This document shows positions 8,208 through 16,780 of a stretch of DNA of 64,000 nucleotides, piece by piece (the stretch's first letter is position 1; every line of letters starts with the position of its first letter). The DNA comes from Clostridia bacterium (GTDB taxonomy: Bacteria > Bacillota > Clostridia > Peptostreptococcales > Anaerovoracaceae). The notes below the pieces were generated by a model. That model had not been told where the DNA came from, did not search any database, and saw only the letters and a list, made by a program, of their open reading frames with translations. The DNA lies in contig CABJAP010000001.1 in NCBI GenBank assembly GCA_902363595.1, forward strand, positions 496,001 to 560,000. Reading direction: 5' to 3'. A program made the translations under genes and the position numbers.

Positions 8208-8783
8208 TTATTCGCCGTCTCGTTCTTCCTGGCGAGGCTCTGCTTCCTGCATGGTATCATCTTCGTTCATCTGGGTGCGGTAAGCCATTTCCTTAATCTC
8301 TTCCCGGTTATTGGACAGGGTCGAGTTGATATCGTTGAACGTCTTTTCAATAGTGCCGAACATATCGCCGAAATAAAGGGCATTGAGCTGCTCCATCTTT
8401 TCTTGGAAATTGAAGAGGATGCTGTCTACATAATCGTAGGTACTCATTTTGAGCTGTTTTGCGGTTTCTTCCGTTACCCGCATCAATTCATCAGCCCGCA
8501 ATTTGGCCTTAACTGTGATATCATCGTTTTCTACCAAGGCTTCCGCCTGTCTTTTGGCATCGGCAATCACCGCTTCATATTCGTTCTTTGCTTCAGCAAT
8601 GATCCGTTCCCGCTCATTTTTAATCCACTGCGCTTGCTGAATCTCCTCTGGCAGTTCATGCCGAATCTCCCTTACGATTTCTAAAAGCTCCTGCGCATCA
8701 ACCATGATCTTACCCGTCAGCGGAAATCCTGAGGCAGTATCGACAATTTCTTCGATTTCTTCTAGCAGTTCTAATACCTTCAT
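8208..8783 (-). CDS. Coiled-coil protein, V-type ATPase subunit/DivIVA-like
   Basis: A 191-residue acidic, strongly helical protein with long heptad-rich stretches (about residues 30-100 and 120-165) and no signal peptide or membrane segment. Proteins of this type between coaD and ylbJ in Clostridia are often labelled ATPase because of ATP synthase b-subunit-like coiled coils. I see no Walker motif, so that name should not be read as a catalytic function. The start at 8783 has GGGGAGGA upstream. It lies 12 bp after coaD on the same strand and ends in its own terminator. Role unknown; its constant position suggests an envelope or sporulation function. Confidence 0.75.
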   Translation of the reverse strand: MKVLELLEEIEEIVDTASGFPLTGKIMVDAQELLEIVREIRHELPEEIQQAQWIKNERERIIAEAKNEYEAVIADAKRQAEALVENDDITVKAKLRADELMRVTEETAKQLKMSTYDYVDSILFNFQEKMEQLNALYFGDMFGTIEKTFNDINSTLSNNREEIKEMAYRTQMNEDDTMQEAEPRQEERDGE

Positions 8784-8795
8784 TCTTATCCTCCC

Positions 8796-9281
8796 CTAAA
8801 CCTTATTTTTTTTATCCATATATTGCAAAATTATTTCCGGGATCAGACCCTTTACGCACCCGCCCAGAGAATGCACCTCTTTGATCATGCTGGAACTGAG
8901 GAACGAATAACTGGGGCTGGTCATCAGGAAAATTGTTTCTACACTGCCTTCATACAATCGGGCATTCATCTGCGCCATCTGTATCTCATATTCAAAATCC
9001 GTCGTAGCACGCAGCCCTCTTACTACTACGTCAAACTTGTTTTCATTGACATAATCCGCCAGAAGGCCGGAGAAATGATCTACCTCCACATTGGGAAGGT
9101 CCACAGTTACTTTACGTATCATTTCCTGCCGTTCTTCCAGAGTGAACAGCGAGTTTTTCGAAGGATTGACGATCACTCCAATCACCAGTTTATCATAAAG
9201 CTTGGATGCTCTTGTTATAATATCTAGATGCCCGTTGGTGAGCGGATCAAAAGAGCCGGTATAAAGGGCCTTGTTTTTCAT
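8796..9281 (-). CDS. coaD: Phosphopantetheine adenylyltransferase
   Basis: CoaD transfers AMP from ATP to 4'-phosphopantetheine, the fourth step of coenzyme A synthesis. At 161 residues it is standard length. The nucleotidyltransferase signature TGSFDPLTNGH (residues 8-18), RGLRATTDFEYE (near 90) and the SSSMIKEV region (near 130, equivalent to the ISSTxIR motif) are all present. GGAGG lies before the ATG. It is preceded by rsmD, as in most Firmicutes, and followed closely by the coiled-coil gene. Confidence 0.97.
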   Translation of the reverse strand: MKNKALYTGSFDPLTNGHLDIITRASKLYDKLVIGVIVNPSKNSLFTLEERQEMIRKVTVDLPNVEVDHFSGLLADYVNENKFDVVVRGLRATTDFEYEIQMAQMNARLYEGSVETIFLMTSPSYSFLSSSMIKEVHSLGGCVKGLIPEIILQYMDKKNKV

Positions 9282-9335
9282 CTATGTATCCTCCGTTGTC
9301 ATATATTGTATTGTATCACAAAGACGCCGCTGATA

Positions 9336-9878
9336 TCAACCATAGATTGATATTACAACGGTTCCGTACTTTCTTTCCTTAATTTTTGAAAAATTTGCCA
9401 TATGCTCCGGCAGAACTTCTTCTTTTCTGTGCTCCGCTACAAGCACGCCGTCCTCTGCCAATAGCCCCAGTTCGCCGATCAGTTCAAAGCATTCGGGCAG
9501 CAGACCTTTTCCGTACGGCGGATCCAGCAGGATCACGTCGCAGGGGGTATTGATTCTGCTCAGGACCTTGCGAAAATCCCCCGCCAAAACGGTGGATCGG
9601 TCTTCCGCTCTGCAATAAGCGATGTTTTCACGCAAAAGCTTGAGGCTGTCCCTGGAACTGTCGCCGAACCAGCAATGCTCCGCGCCCCTGCTCAAAGCTT
9701 CCAGGCCCAGATTTCCAGTACCTGCGAAAAGGTCGCAGACCTTGCTTCCATAGATCCCCACATGGCTGTCCAAAATGCTGAAAATCGCTTCCTTCACCTT
9801 ATCAGTGGTCGGTCTTATTTTATTATCCAAGGGCGAAGTGAGCCTTCTCCCCTTATAGTCTCCTGCTATGATTCTCAT
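9336..9878 (-). CDS. rsmD: 16S rRNA (guanine966-N2)-methyltransferase
   Basis: An SAM-dependent enzyme that methylates G966 of 16S rRNA in the 30S subunit. The 180-residue protein begins MRIIAGDYKGRRL, typical of RsmD. It has the SAM-binding glycine loop DLFAGTGNLGLEAL (near residue 48) and the catalytic DPPYGKG motif (near 118). GAGGTG lies before the ATG. The gene is 54 bp upstream of coaD on the same strand, the standard pairing. Confidence 0.96.
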   Translation of the reverse strand: MRIIAGDYKGRRLTSPLDNKIRPTTDKVKEAIFSILDSHVGIYGSKVCDLFAGTGNLGLEALSRGAEHCWFGDSSRDSLKLLRENIAYCRAEDRSTVLAGDFRKVLSRINTPCDVILLDPPYGKGLLPECFELIGELGLLAEDGVLVAEHRKEEVLPEHMANFSKIKERKYGTVVISIYG

Positions 9879-9960
9879 GTTTACACCTCACGAAGAAGTA
9901 TTTTACCATATAACCGTTCATGTGGCTAGACCAAACCATGCAGAAAGACGGAAAAACCCG

Positions 9961-10737
9961 TTAATCCGTATCGATTTTCAGCTCATGGGCGTCTCCGTTT
10001 TTGCGAAAAATCAAATAGAGACTGATGAGAATGGCCGGAGAACAGAAAATCCAGGTCAATAATCCGAAACCAAGCATAACAAAGGAATCTGTGACTACCT
10101 CATCTAAACCGTATATTGGAACCATTATAACCATCAGCGATATCTCTCCCGCCAGATAAGCAGCCGCAGCGACTTTTATTCCTGCGCTTCTTTTTTTGCG
10201 AATGCTTTTTCCCATTATAATTGCCGCAGCGGCAAACAGTACAATTGCAGGAAGATAATACCATCCCATCGACGATTCACCATACAGCACATCACTTTGG
10301 GCTTCCACTGCATCTCGAATCAGATTAACGACCCAAAAGAACAGCATCACCACATACAACAGCACGGCCGCCGCAGGAACCAAACCGCTCCTCTCATCGC
10401 GCTCCTGCAGGAACGCCATCAAACATAGGACCGCGCAGCAGACAGGCGCCGCATATCCATCCAGGAAAACCGTTTCGATCACAAACAAGGCAGCCGCAGG
10501 CAGGAGCAAATTCCGCCGTTTGGTTCGAAAACAAATCACCAGTAAAACAAAAATAACTGCAGCCAATGCAAATCCCCCCAGATCAGCCATGTAAAGCTCA
10601 TCCTCAAAGGAATCATCTCTGATGTATTCCAAAAATGCCGGGACCGCATAACTGACCCAGTTCAGGACGCTGGCCGCCGTAACCACTAACAGAATAACAA
10701 AAAATACATTTTTTTCTTTGCTCGCTTTAATACTCAT
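9961..10737 (-). CDS. Polytopic membrane protein of unknown function
   Basis: A 258-residue hydrophobic protein with about seven to eight transmembrane segments, a short lysine-rich N-terminus and an acidic loop near residues 35-45 (RDDSFEDELYM). I do not recognise the family. AGGAGG is followed by two in-frame ATGs; the second (10737) has better spacing. It stands between the spore protein genes and rsmD, inside an otherwise conserved block, so it may be a lineage-specific insertion. No catalytic motif is visible. Confidence 0.6.
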   Translation of the reverse strand: MSIKASKEKNVFFVILLVVTAASVLNWVSYAVPAFLEYIRDDSFEDELYMADLGGFALAAVIFVLLVICFRTKRRNLLLPAAALFVIETVFLDGYAAPVCCAVLCLMAFLQERDERSGLVPAAAVLLYVVMLFFWVVNLIRDAVEAQSDVLYGESSMGWYYLPAIVLFAAAAIIMGKSIRKKRSAGIKVAAAAYLAGEISLMVIMVPIYGLDEVVTDSFVMLGFGLLTWIFCSPAILISLYLIFRKNGDAHELKIDTD

Positions 10738-10830
10738 CATGTTCCTCCTTTTTTACATCCAATACACATTAAAGACAGTATAGCCGCCTTTTGGCAAAAT
10801 TTCAAGAACATGCGGAATATTCCCACAATC

Positions 10831-10865
10831 GAAAAATATCCACCGAAATTGCTTTCAGTGGATAT
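10831..10865 (-). terminator. Terminator of the first SASP gene
   Basis: The stem ATATCCACCGAAA / TTTCAGTGGATAT (10836-10865) is followed by TTTTC on the minus strand. A sister copy follows the second SASP gene. Confidence 0.8.
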
Positions 10866-10913
10866 CTCTCATCTTCCGATGTCAACGCCTTGCGTCAACT
10901 CGCCTGTTTTCGG

Positions 10914-11114
10914 TTATTTTCCGGCTAACTGCTGTTCAGCCATTTCGACTAATCTCTTAGTCATGTAACCACCGACATAACCGTTCTGTCTTGCAGTCAG
11001 GTTGCCCTTGTCGATCTGGTCATAGTTGGACAGACCGAGTTCGTTTGCAATTTCTGTCTTCAGTCTGTTCAATCCAGGTTTTGCGTCTGAATAAATTTTT
11101 TCCTGTAATGACAT
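10914..11114 (-). CDS. Small acid-soluble spore protein, alpha/beta type
   Basis: A 66-residue DNA-binding spore protein that coats spore DNA, protects it from UV and heat, and is degraded by GPR protease at germination. It begins MSLQEKIYSDAKPGLNRLK and has the GPR-cleavage-like region KTEIANELGLSNY and the conserved GYVGGYMTKRLVEMAE helix. The start at 11114 sits 8 bases after AGGAGG; a GTG three codons earlier overlaps the ribosome site. It is about 85% identical to the neighbour at 11310. Confidence 0.96.
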   Translation of the reverse strand: MSLQEKIYSDAKPGLNRLKTEIANELGLSNYDQIDKGNLTARQNGYVGGYMTKRLVEMAEQQLAGK

Positions 11115-11180
11115 GTTTCTCACCTCCTGTACGCTATTAATTTAACCCGCTCGCCAGATAGTATGTCATGTAATAATTAG
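11115..11180 (-). promoter_or_regulatory. Duplicated SASP upstream region with forespore-type -10
   Basis: The ~65 bp upstream of both SASP genes are almost identical. Each contains CATACTA (minus strand; here 11159-11165), which resembles sigma-G/sigma-F -10 elements, 45 bp before the start codon. I could not place a convincing -35. Confidence 0.5.
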
Positions 11181-11222
11181 ATCGTTTCTCTTGATTTTCC
11201 AACGTTTCCAGCTTTTTTTAAA

Positions 11223-11258
11223 CGAAAAATATCCACCGGAACTGCTTCCAGTGGATAT
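11223..11258 (-). terminator. Terminator of the second SASP gene
   Basis: The stem ATATCCACCGGAA / TTCCAGTGGATAT (11229-11258) is followed by TTTTCG on the minus strand. It is nearly the same hairpin as after the first SASP gene. Confidence 0.8.
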
Positions 11259-11309
11259 CTCTCATTACCTGATTATGACCTTCAATGAGGTCCGCTCAAC
11301 CGTTTTCGG

Positions 11310-11510
11310 TTATTTTCCAGCTAACTGCTGTTCAGCCATTTCAACTAACTTCTTAGTCATGTAGCCGCCAACGTAACCGTTCTGTCTTGCAGTCAGGTTG
11401 CCTTTATCAGTCTGTTCGTAGTTGGACAGACCAAGTTCGCTTGCAACTTCAGTTTTTAAGCTGTTTAATCCAGGTTTTGCGTTTTCATAGATTTTTTCCT
11501 GTAATGCCAT
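11310..11510 (-). CDS. Small acid-soluble spore protein, alpha/beta type
   Basis: A 66-residue spore DNA-binding protein, MALQEKIYENAKPGLNSLK then KTEVASELGLSNY and GYVGGYMTKKLVEMAEQQ. It is a tandem duplicate of the 10914-11114 gene including promoter, ribosome site (AGGAGGTGAG) and terminator. Each copy forms its own transcription unit. It would be expressed in the forespore and cleaved by GPR during germination, as is known for the family. Confidence 0.96.
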   Translation of the reverse strand: MALQEKIYENAKPGLNSLKTEVASELGLSNYEQTDKGNLTARQNGYVGGYMTKKLVEMAEQQLAGK

Positions 11511-11577
11511 GTTATCTCACCTCCTGTACGCTATTAATTTAACCCAGGAGCCAGATAGTATGTCATGTAATAATTAG
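11511..11577 (-). promoter_or_regulatory. Duplicated SASP upstream region, second copy
   Basis: Matches 11115-11180 nearly base for base; CATACTA lies at 11556-11562 on the minus strand. This supports duplication of the whole transcription unit. Confidence 0.5.
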
Positions 11578-11600
11578 ATTTAATTCCTACTTTTGGTATC

Positions 11601-13643
11601 CTACAATTTCAGCGAAAAATCATCGCCGAACAAGTTTATAATACGCTTTTTCAATCCAACATATTTTTCACTTAAAAGATATGGATCTTCATCTATAATG
11701 AGATCCGCTTCTTTTTTTACCTCAATTAAAATTTTTGCATGCTTTGCTAAATCAGCGATCAAAAGATCAGGTACGCCGTGTTGACGTGTCCCGAAAATTT
11801 CACCCGGTCCTCGCAGCGCTAAATCTTGCTCCGCAATGTAAAATCCGTCTTGGGAGTCTACCATGATCTGAGCCCGCTGCTTGGCCACCTCTGATGATTC
11901 CTTTGTAATGAGCATGCAGTAAGATTGATGGCTTCCCCGTCCGACTCTTCCCCGCAGTTGGTGAAGCTGGGCCAATCCGAACCGCTCTGCATTCTCAATC
12001 ACCATCATCGTCGCGTTGGGAACATTGATCCCCACTTCAATGACAACAGTGGATACCAACAGCTGAATTTTGTTTTCATAAAATTGGGTCATAATCAAAT
12101 CTTTTTGCTGCTGCTTCATAGCGCCGTGCAAAAGGGCCACTTCCTGTCCGGGAAATCGCTCTTTCAGTTCCTGGTACAGTTCCTCCGCGGACTTCACATC
12201 CAGGACCTCCGATTCGTCGATGAGAGGCGCCACTACATAGGCCTGACGGCCCTTTTCCAGCTCTTTTTCCACAAAGTCATAGCAGGTATGCCTCCTGGTC
12301 TCATCCACCGCTCTGGTAATAATCCGCTGCCTTCCCGGCGGCAGTTCGTCGATGGCGGAAACATCCAGATCGCCGTAGAGAATTACAGCAAGTGTTCTTG
12401 GTATTGGTGTAGCTGTCATAACCAGCACATGAGGATTGTTTCCTTTTTCACTGAGCGCATTCCGCTGCTTGACGCCAAAGCGATGCTGCTCATCCGTAAT
12501 CACAAGACCCAGGTTTTTAAAACTAACATCCGGCTGGATAATGGCATGGGTTCCCACCAGAATTTCAATCTCTCCGGTCGAAAGCGCCTCCAGAACTTCT
12601 CTCTTTTCCCGAGCCGTCATACTGCCGGTTAGCATACCTACTTTGATCCCATGGGCCGCAAAGTTTTTCGACAATCCGGCAAAATGCTGTTTTGCCAGAA
12701 GTTCCGTAGGTGCCATCATTGCTCCCTGAAAACCGCTTCTGACCGCTTTATAAAGGGCAATTTCAGCGACGACGGTCTTTCCGGAACCGACATCACCTTG
12801 AACCAAACGGTTCATGATCATTCCCGATTCCAAGTCTTTTAGGATCTCTCCTACAACACTCTTTTGCGCTTCAGTCAGATCATAGGCTAAGGAATGAATA
12901 TACGGCTTTACATCCGCATCTTTGGAAAAGATCAGGCCTTTTTGACCGCGGGTGCTTTTTTGCCTGGATGCCAAAAGCCCGGTCTGCAGCGCTAACAGTT
13001 CATCAAAGATCAGTCGATATTTTCCCTGCAGAAGCGGCTGGCGTTCTTTGGGAAAATGGACGTTGGCCACGGCGTATCGTAAATCACATAACCGATTTCG
13101 CCGGACCAAATCTTCAGGTAAATATTCTTCAATACCATCGACAGACTCAAGGGCCATCCGCTGCCAGGTCCGCATTTCCTTCTGACTAATGCCGGCTGTC
13201 AGCGGATAGACCGGCAGGATTCCCTGCATCTGGGCCTTTTCACTGACAGAAAAATCAGGATGAATCATTTGCATTTTTCCATAATTTACAGATGGCTTAC
13301 CAAAAAAATCAAACTGTTTGCCGACTTTAAATGTATCCGCCAGATAGCGGGCATTAAAAAACAGGACCTCCATCTGACCGCTGTCATCACTGACCAACAG
13401 CCTCAGAATCTGCTTTCTTCCCTTTCGAAACGGGTCCTTGACAACCAACTTCACCGTTGCCCTGATAAATGCAGGCTTGTCTTGTTTCAAATCTTTAATC
13501 ACACAAAAAGAACGCCGATCCTCGTAATCTCGTGGAAAAAAGGCCAGTAAGTCTCCAATGGTACGGATTTTCAGTTTTTCCAATGCCTGTGCTTTTTTCG
13601 GCCCGATCCCTTTCAGGGCCGTTACCTCTTGGAACAGCTCCAT
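11601..13643 (-). CDS. recG: ATP-dependent DNA helicase RecG
   Basis: A branch-migration helicase that reverses stalled forks and processes Holliday junctions. The 680-residue protein is full length. It has an N-terminal HhH-like segment LKGIGPKKAQAL, an OB-fold wedge domain (about residues 55-150), helicase motif I GDVGSGKT (near 285), DEQHRFGV (motif II variant), TATPIPRT (motif III) and QLRGRVGRG (motif VI). The start ATG immediately follows the stop of the Asp23-family gene, so the two are translationally coupled. In many Firmicutes a DAK-phosphatase gene (yloV) stands near this position; none is here. Confidence 0.97.
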   Translation of the reverse strand: MELFQEVTALKGIGPKKAQALEKLKIRTIGDLLAFFPRDYEDRRSFCVIKDLKQDKPAFIRATVKLVVKDPFRKGRKQILRLLVSDDSGQMEVLFFNARYLADTFKVGKQFDFFGKPSVNYGKMQMIHPDFSVSEKAQMQGILPVYPLTAGISQKEMRTWQRMALESVDGIEEYLPEDLVRRNRLCDLRYAVANVHFPKERQPLLQGKYRLIFDELLALQTGLLASRQKSTRGQKGLIFSKDADVKPYIHSLAYDLTEAQKSVVGEILKDLESGMIMNRLVQGDVGSGKTVVAEIALYKAVRSGFQGAMMAPTELLAKQHFAGLSKNFAAHGIKVGMLTGSMTAREKREVLEALSTGEIEILVGTHAIIQPDVSFKNLGLVITDEQHRFGVKQRNALSEKGNNPHVLVMTATPIPRTLAVILYGDLDVSAIDELPPGRQRIITRAVDETRRHTCYDFVEKELEKGRQAYVVAPLIDESEVLDVKSAEELYQELKERFPGQEVALLHGAMKQQQKDLIMTQFYENKIQLLVSTVVIEVGINVPNATMMVIENAERFGLAQLHQLRGRVGRGSHQSYCMLITKESSEVAKQRAQIMVDSQDGFYIAEQDLALRGPGEIFGTRQHGVPDLLIADLAKHAKILIEVKKEADLIIDEDPYLLSEKYVGLKKRIINLFGDDFSLKL

Positions 13644-14030
13644 CTATCTGGTCACCTCAATGTGTCTCCTGGCGATATTCTTAGAAATCATGCCGGTCAC
13701 AACAACGGCCACGCTGTTAGGCTCAATGCCGATGGTTTCTTTGGTCTTTTCGTGAATATCATCTACCAGTTGATTGGCTACCTGTGTGATGCTGGTGCCA
13801 AAGCGGAGAACTACGAAAATTCTCAAATCGAGGCCGTTTTCTCCATAATTGATTTCCATATTGTTGATGTCGTCCATGCCGCCGATCCAGGACACAATTC
13901 CCGGCACTTTTCCCTTATGGTTGGAAATGATCACCTTGCCATCGAACCGCTTAACGGCTTCGATCACAATTTTTCCGATTGCGCTTTTTGAGACTGTGAT
14001 CGATCCCAAATCCGTTTCTACTGTAAACAA
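13644..14030 (-). CDS. Asp23/Gls24 family envelope stress protein
   Basis: A 128-residue protein of the Asp23/Gls24 (DUF322, YloU) family. It starts with the typical ETDLGSITVSKSAIGKIV and continues with NVEINYGENG-like and NQLVDDIHEKTKETIG segments. Family members are linked to cell-envelope homeostasis or membrane-associated filament assemblies; no enzymatic role is known. AGGAGGAAG lies upstream of the ATG. It abuts recG, with stop and start adjacent, and lies downstream of rpmB as in other Firmicutes. Confidence 0.9.
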   Translation of the reverse strand: MFTVETDLGSITVSKSAIGKIVIEAVKRFDGKVIISNHKGKVPGIVSWIGGMDDINNMEINYGENGLDLRIFVVLRFGTSITQVANQLVDDIHEKTKETIGIEPNSVAVVVTGMISKNIARRHIEVTR

Positions 14031-14124
14031 AATTCTTCCTCCTAATAGTTTAATCTATTTTAGCATATTTAAACCGTTTTGCACAACAGATGGATTTCCT
14101 GCATAAACTAAATAAGGTGATGCT

Positions 14125-14319
14125 ATGAATCGGAATAAATGCAAAAAAAATAAACGCAGAAAACCACCGGCCTGCCGGCAGGATATTCGGGATCTGGGTT
14201 TTATACTGCTGGTATTTGGCGTTGTTACGATCTGTGCTTTCTTTTTACCCATCAAAGCATGGATCCTGCTTTTAGGCGTTCTGCTTTTGATCTGCGGGAT
14301 ACGGCTGTACTGTAAATAA
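14125..14319 (+). CDS. Small two-helix membrane protein
   Basis: A 64-residue plus-strand reading frame between rpmB and the Asp23 gene. It has a very basic N-terminus (MNRNKCKKNKRRKPP), a short linker and two hydrophobic helices (about residues 25-42 and 44-60) ending in LYCK. AAGGTGA lies 5 bases before the ATG. Positive-inside charge distribution and codon phase look like a real gene. It is the only plus-strand gene in this block and I do not recognise the family. Confidence 0.55.
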   Translation: MNRNKCKKNKRRKPPACRQDIRDLGFILLVFGVVTICAFFLPIKAWILLLGVLLLICGIRLYCK

Positions 14320-14393
14320 CGGCAATGCCGCATGGGATGCTGTCAGAGTTTTAGGCGCTGGGCGTTCCGTCCGTCTTGGTTGACAAGCATATG

Positions 14394-14430
14394 AAAAAAA
14401 GAAGCTGTTAACCACTTGGTTTACAGCTTC
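14394..14430 (-). terminator. rpmB terminator
   Basis: The stem GAAGCTGTTAACC / GGTTTACAGCTTC (14401-14430) is followed on the minus strand by seven T residues (14394-14400), 10 bases past the rpmB stop. Confidence 0.85.
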
Positions 14431-14440
14431 CAATTTTTCA

Positions 14441-14632
14441 TTAAATGGCACGGTTTACTTTGTTTGACCGGATACATCTGGTACAAACATTGGCTCTTCT
14501 AACTCTTCCGTCTTCTTCAATTCTAATGTTCTGGATGTTAGCGTTCCATTTTCTTCTTGTGTGTCTGTTTGAGTGGGACACGTTGTTTCCGGAAACCTGA
14601 CCCTTACCGCAAATTTCACATTTTCTTGACAT
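14441..14632 (-). CDS. rpmB: 50S ribosomal protein L28
   Basis: Ribosomal protein L28, 63 residues. It has SRKCEICGKGQVSGNNVSH, then NRHTRRKWNANIQ and CTRCIRSNKVNR. Two CxxC pairs (CEIC, CTRC) mark the zinc-binding form. AGGAGGTGCGG lies before the ATG, a clear promoter lies upstream and a terminator downstream, so it is monocistronic. Confidence 0.97.
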   Translation of the reverse strand: MSRKCEICGKGQVSGNNVSHSNRHTRRKWNANIQNIRIEEDGRVRRANVCTRCIRSNKVNRAI

Positions 14633-14706
14633 CTACCGCACCTCCTTTAAGTATCTTAAGCTTTCGCATGATTACAAATTAATTCGAGAGGACTCGAACA
14701 AATGAC

Positions 14707-14735
14707 ATTATACCACAAGGGAACTTCTGGTACAA
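14707..14735 (-). promoter_or_regulatory. rpmB promoter
   Basis: On the minus strand TTGTAC (14730-14735), a 17-bp spacer and TATAAT (14707-14712) lie about 75 bp before the rpmB start. Confidence 0.75.
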
Positions 14736-14747
14736 GGATTTTTTCCT

Positions 14748-16091
14748 TTATTTTTTATTGGATTTGCGCCATATTCCCATTTTTTCCGCTTCGCTAATTA
14801 AATCTTCTCTGAAATCAGGATGGGCGACGCTGATAATTTTTTCCGCTCTCTGCCAAGTGCTGGCGCCTTTTAAATTAACCTTTCCGAATTCAGTGACCAA
14901 AAAATGGGTATTGGCTCGGGTATCCGTGACAATCGATCCTGGGGCCAGAGTGGGACGAATTCTGGATTGCAGCTGTCCATCTTTCCCTTTAAATGCCGCC
15001 GAACAGCAGATGAAGCTTTTTCCACCCTGGGAAAGATATGCGCCCAGAACAAAATCCAGCTGGCCGCCTGCACCGCTGATATGTTTGATTCCCGCCGATT
15101 CTGCGTTGATCTGACCGAAAAGATCCACATCCACTGCGTTATTAATGGACATAAAGCGATCAATCTGGGAAATGGTCCGTACATCATTGGTATAGTCCAC
15201 CGGTGCACTCATACATTGGGGATTGTTGTCAATGTAGTCGTACAGCTTCTTTGTCCCTGCAGCAAATGCATAGACTTGACGAAAACGATCGATACTCTTG
15301 CAGGAACCGTTAATTTTTCCTGCGGCAGCGATATCTACGAACGCATCCACATACATCTCCGTATGTACACCCAAATTTTTCAGATCGGAATCCGCAATGA
15401 GGGAACCAACTGCATTGGGCATGCCGCCGATTCCCAGCTGTAGACATGCTCCATCCGGTATTTCTTCCACAATCAGTTTGGCTACGGTCTGGTCAACTTC
15501 CGTAGCCGGACCGCCGCCGCCCAGTTCACTCACCGGCGAATTTTCTCCTTCTACGATCATATCTACCTGTGAAATGTGAATAGCTTCTTCCTTGCCGCCC
15601 AAACAGCGGGGCAGATTTTCATTAACTTCAACGATAATAATTTTCGCCTGTTCACACATTGCCATCATATGAGAAGCACTGGGACCAAAATTGAAATATC
15701 CGTGCGCGTCCATAGGAGCCACTTGGAACATCGCCACTTGAACAGACCCTGTGTTTTCTCTGTAATAACGGGGCAGCTCTGAATAACGAATGGGTGCATA
15801 AAAGGTCGCCCCTTCTTTCATCATCTTGCGTTCAACCCCGGACATATGCCAGGAGTTCCAGATAAAATGTTCTGATGTGTCCGGCACTTGCATGATGGCC
15901 GGTTTTTTAAAGAGAATTCCGCCTCTCACCTTAACATCGGTTAACTCTTTATACCGCTGCGCTAATGCCCGATCCAATAAATCCGCTGTACCAGTACACC
16001 ACCCATAATCAATCCAATCTCCTGACTTGACGCATTTAACCGCTTCTTGAGCAGTCGTGAGTTTTTCCTTATACTGATTTTTAAAATCCAT
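14748..16091 (-). CDS. Acetyl-CoA hydrolase/transferase family; butyrate- or 4-hydroxybutyrate-type CoA-transferase
   Basis: A 447-residue CoA-transferase of the Cat1/AbfT/But group, which moves CoA between acetyl-CoA and butyrate or 4-hydroxybutyrate. In anaerobes it is often the last step of butyrate formation or of 4-aminobutyrate fermentation. Visible motifs are GGILFKKP, the [13 protein letters not shown] loop, GVHTEMYVD with the probable catalytic glutamate, [18 protein letters not shown] and the C-terminal [20 protein letters not shown] precedes the ATG at 16091; the longer frame to 16229 lacks a ribosome site. Sequence alone does not separate butyryl-CoA from 4-hydroxybutyryl-CoA specificity. 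It stands alone, without crotonase-type butyrate genes nearby. Confidence 0.88.
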   Translation of the reverse strand: MDFKNQYKEKLTTAQEAVKCVKSGDWIDYGWCTGTADLLDRALAQRYKELTDVKVRGGILFKKPAIMQVPDTSEHFIWNSWHMSGVERKMMKEGATFYAPIRYSELPRYYRENTGSVQVAMFQVAPMDAHGYFNFGPSASHMMAMCEQAKIIIVEVNENLPRCLGGKEEAIHISQVDMIVEGENSPVSELGGGGPATEVDQTVAKLIVEEIPDGACLQLGIGGMPNAVGSLIADSDLKNLGVHTEMYVDAFVDIAAAGKINGSCKSIDRFRQVYAFAAGTKKLYDYIDNNPQCMSAPVDYTNDVRTISQIDRFMSINNAVDVDLFGQINAESAGIKHISGAGGQLDFVLGAYLSQGGKSFICCSAAFKGKDGQLQSRIRPTLAPGSIVTDTRANTHFLVTEFGKVNLKGASTWQRAEKIISVAHPDFREDLISEAEKMGIWRKSNKK

Positions 16092-16225
16092 TAAGGCACC
16101 TCCTATTTGTCTGATTTTTAACAATTTTCCGTTATTATACTCTACTTTGCGATCTGTGTCGAGAAGATTTTCTGCACAAGCATGTCCAAGAATATGCCCT
16201 TCCAGTTTAAAAAGACACAATTTAG

Positions 16226-16250
16226 TCAAAAAACCCGCGTTAAGCGGGCT
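16226..16250 (-). terminator. nrdDG terminator
   Basis: The stem AGCCCGC / GCGGGTT (16233-16250) is followed by TTTTT on the minus strand, directly after the nrdG stop. Confidence 0.75.
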
Positions 16251-16255
16251 TTGTT

Positions 16256-16780
16256 TCAGTCGTATTGCTCGGCAAGGACAACCTTTCCTTCCTTTCTAGT
16301 GGCATTCATATCGATCAGGCGCTGATTGCGGCTGCCGCGAAACGGAAGTGTTAAATCTTTTTCAGCCTTAATATAAGGACCGTCTATCAAAAGATCCGTG
16401 TCATCAAGAAGCAGGGCTATGGATTCCTTTTCCTCAGCGATTTTCATGAGATGTTCGTAGGTGTATCCGGTAAAGGTAACAATATCTAACCCTCGTTCTT
16501 TAACGCCTTTTGCCAGGCTGTGAAAGCCTTCCGGCTGACAGAACGGTTCGCCGCCGGTAAAAGTGACACCGGCCAGCAGCGGATTTTTCTCGATCTCTTC
16601 CAAGAGCCGTTCAACGGCCACGTCCTTTCCGCCGTTAAAATCGTGGGTAGCTTGATTGTGGCATTCCGGGCAATTATGGGGACAGCCCTGGCAGAACACC
16701 GCAAATCGGAATCCGGGCCCGTCCACGATGGATTCACGGACGATCCCCGCCAATCTTATGGTATTTACTCCTTTGCTCAT
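16256..16780 (-). CDS. nrdG: Anaerobic ribonucleotide reductase activase
   Basis: A radical-SAM activase that installs the glycyl radical on NrdD under anoxia. The 174-residue protein has the [11 protein letters not shown] cluster region (near residues 30-40) providing the iron-sulfur cysteines, then [11 protein letters not shown] (the GGE motif for SAM). Its first codons overlap the end of nrdD by 4 bases, so translation is coupled. A terminator follows immediately. Confidence 0.95.
   Translation of the reverse strand: MSKGVNTIRLAGIVRESIVDGPGFRFAVFCQGCPHNCPECHNQATHDFNGGKDVAVERLLEEIEKNPLLAGVTFTGGEPFCQPEGFHSLAKGVKERGLDIVTFTGYTYEHLMKIAEEKESIALLLDDTDLLIDGPYIKAEKDLTLPFRGSRNQRLIDMNATRKEGKVVLAEQYD

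Noticed and set aside
8054..8260. Minus-strand 68-codon frame
   Set aside because: It overlaps the terminator hairpin and the end of the coiled-coil gene in another frame; no ribosome site.
11925..12632. Plus-strand 235-codon frame opposite recG
   Set aside because: Shadow of the RecG helicase motifs; no start site and no domain.
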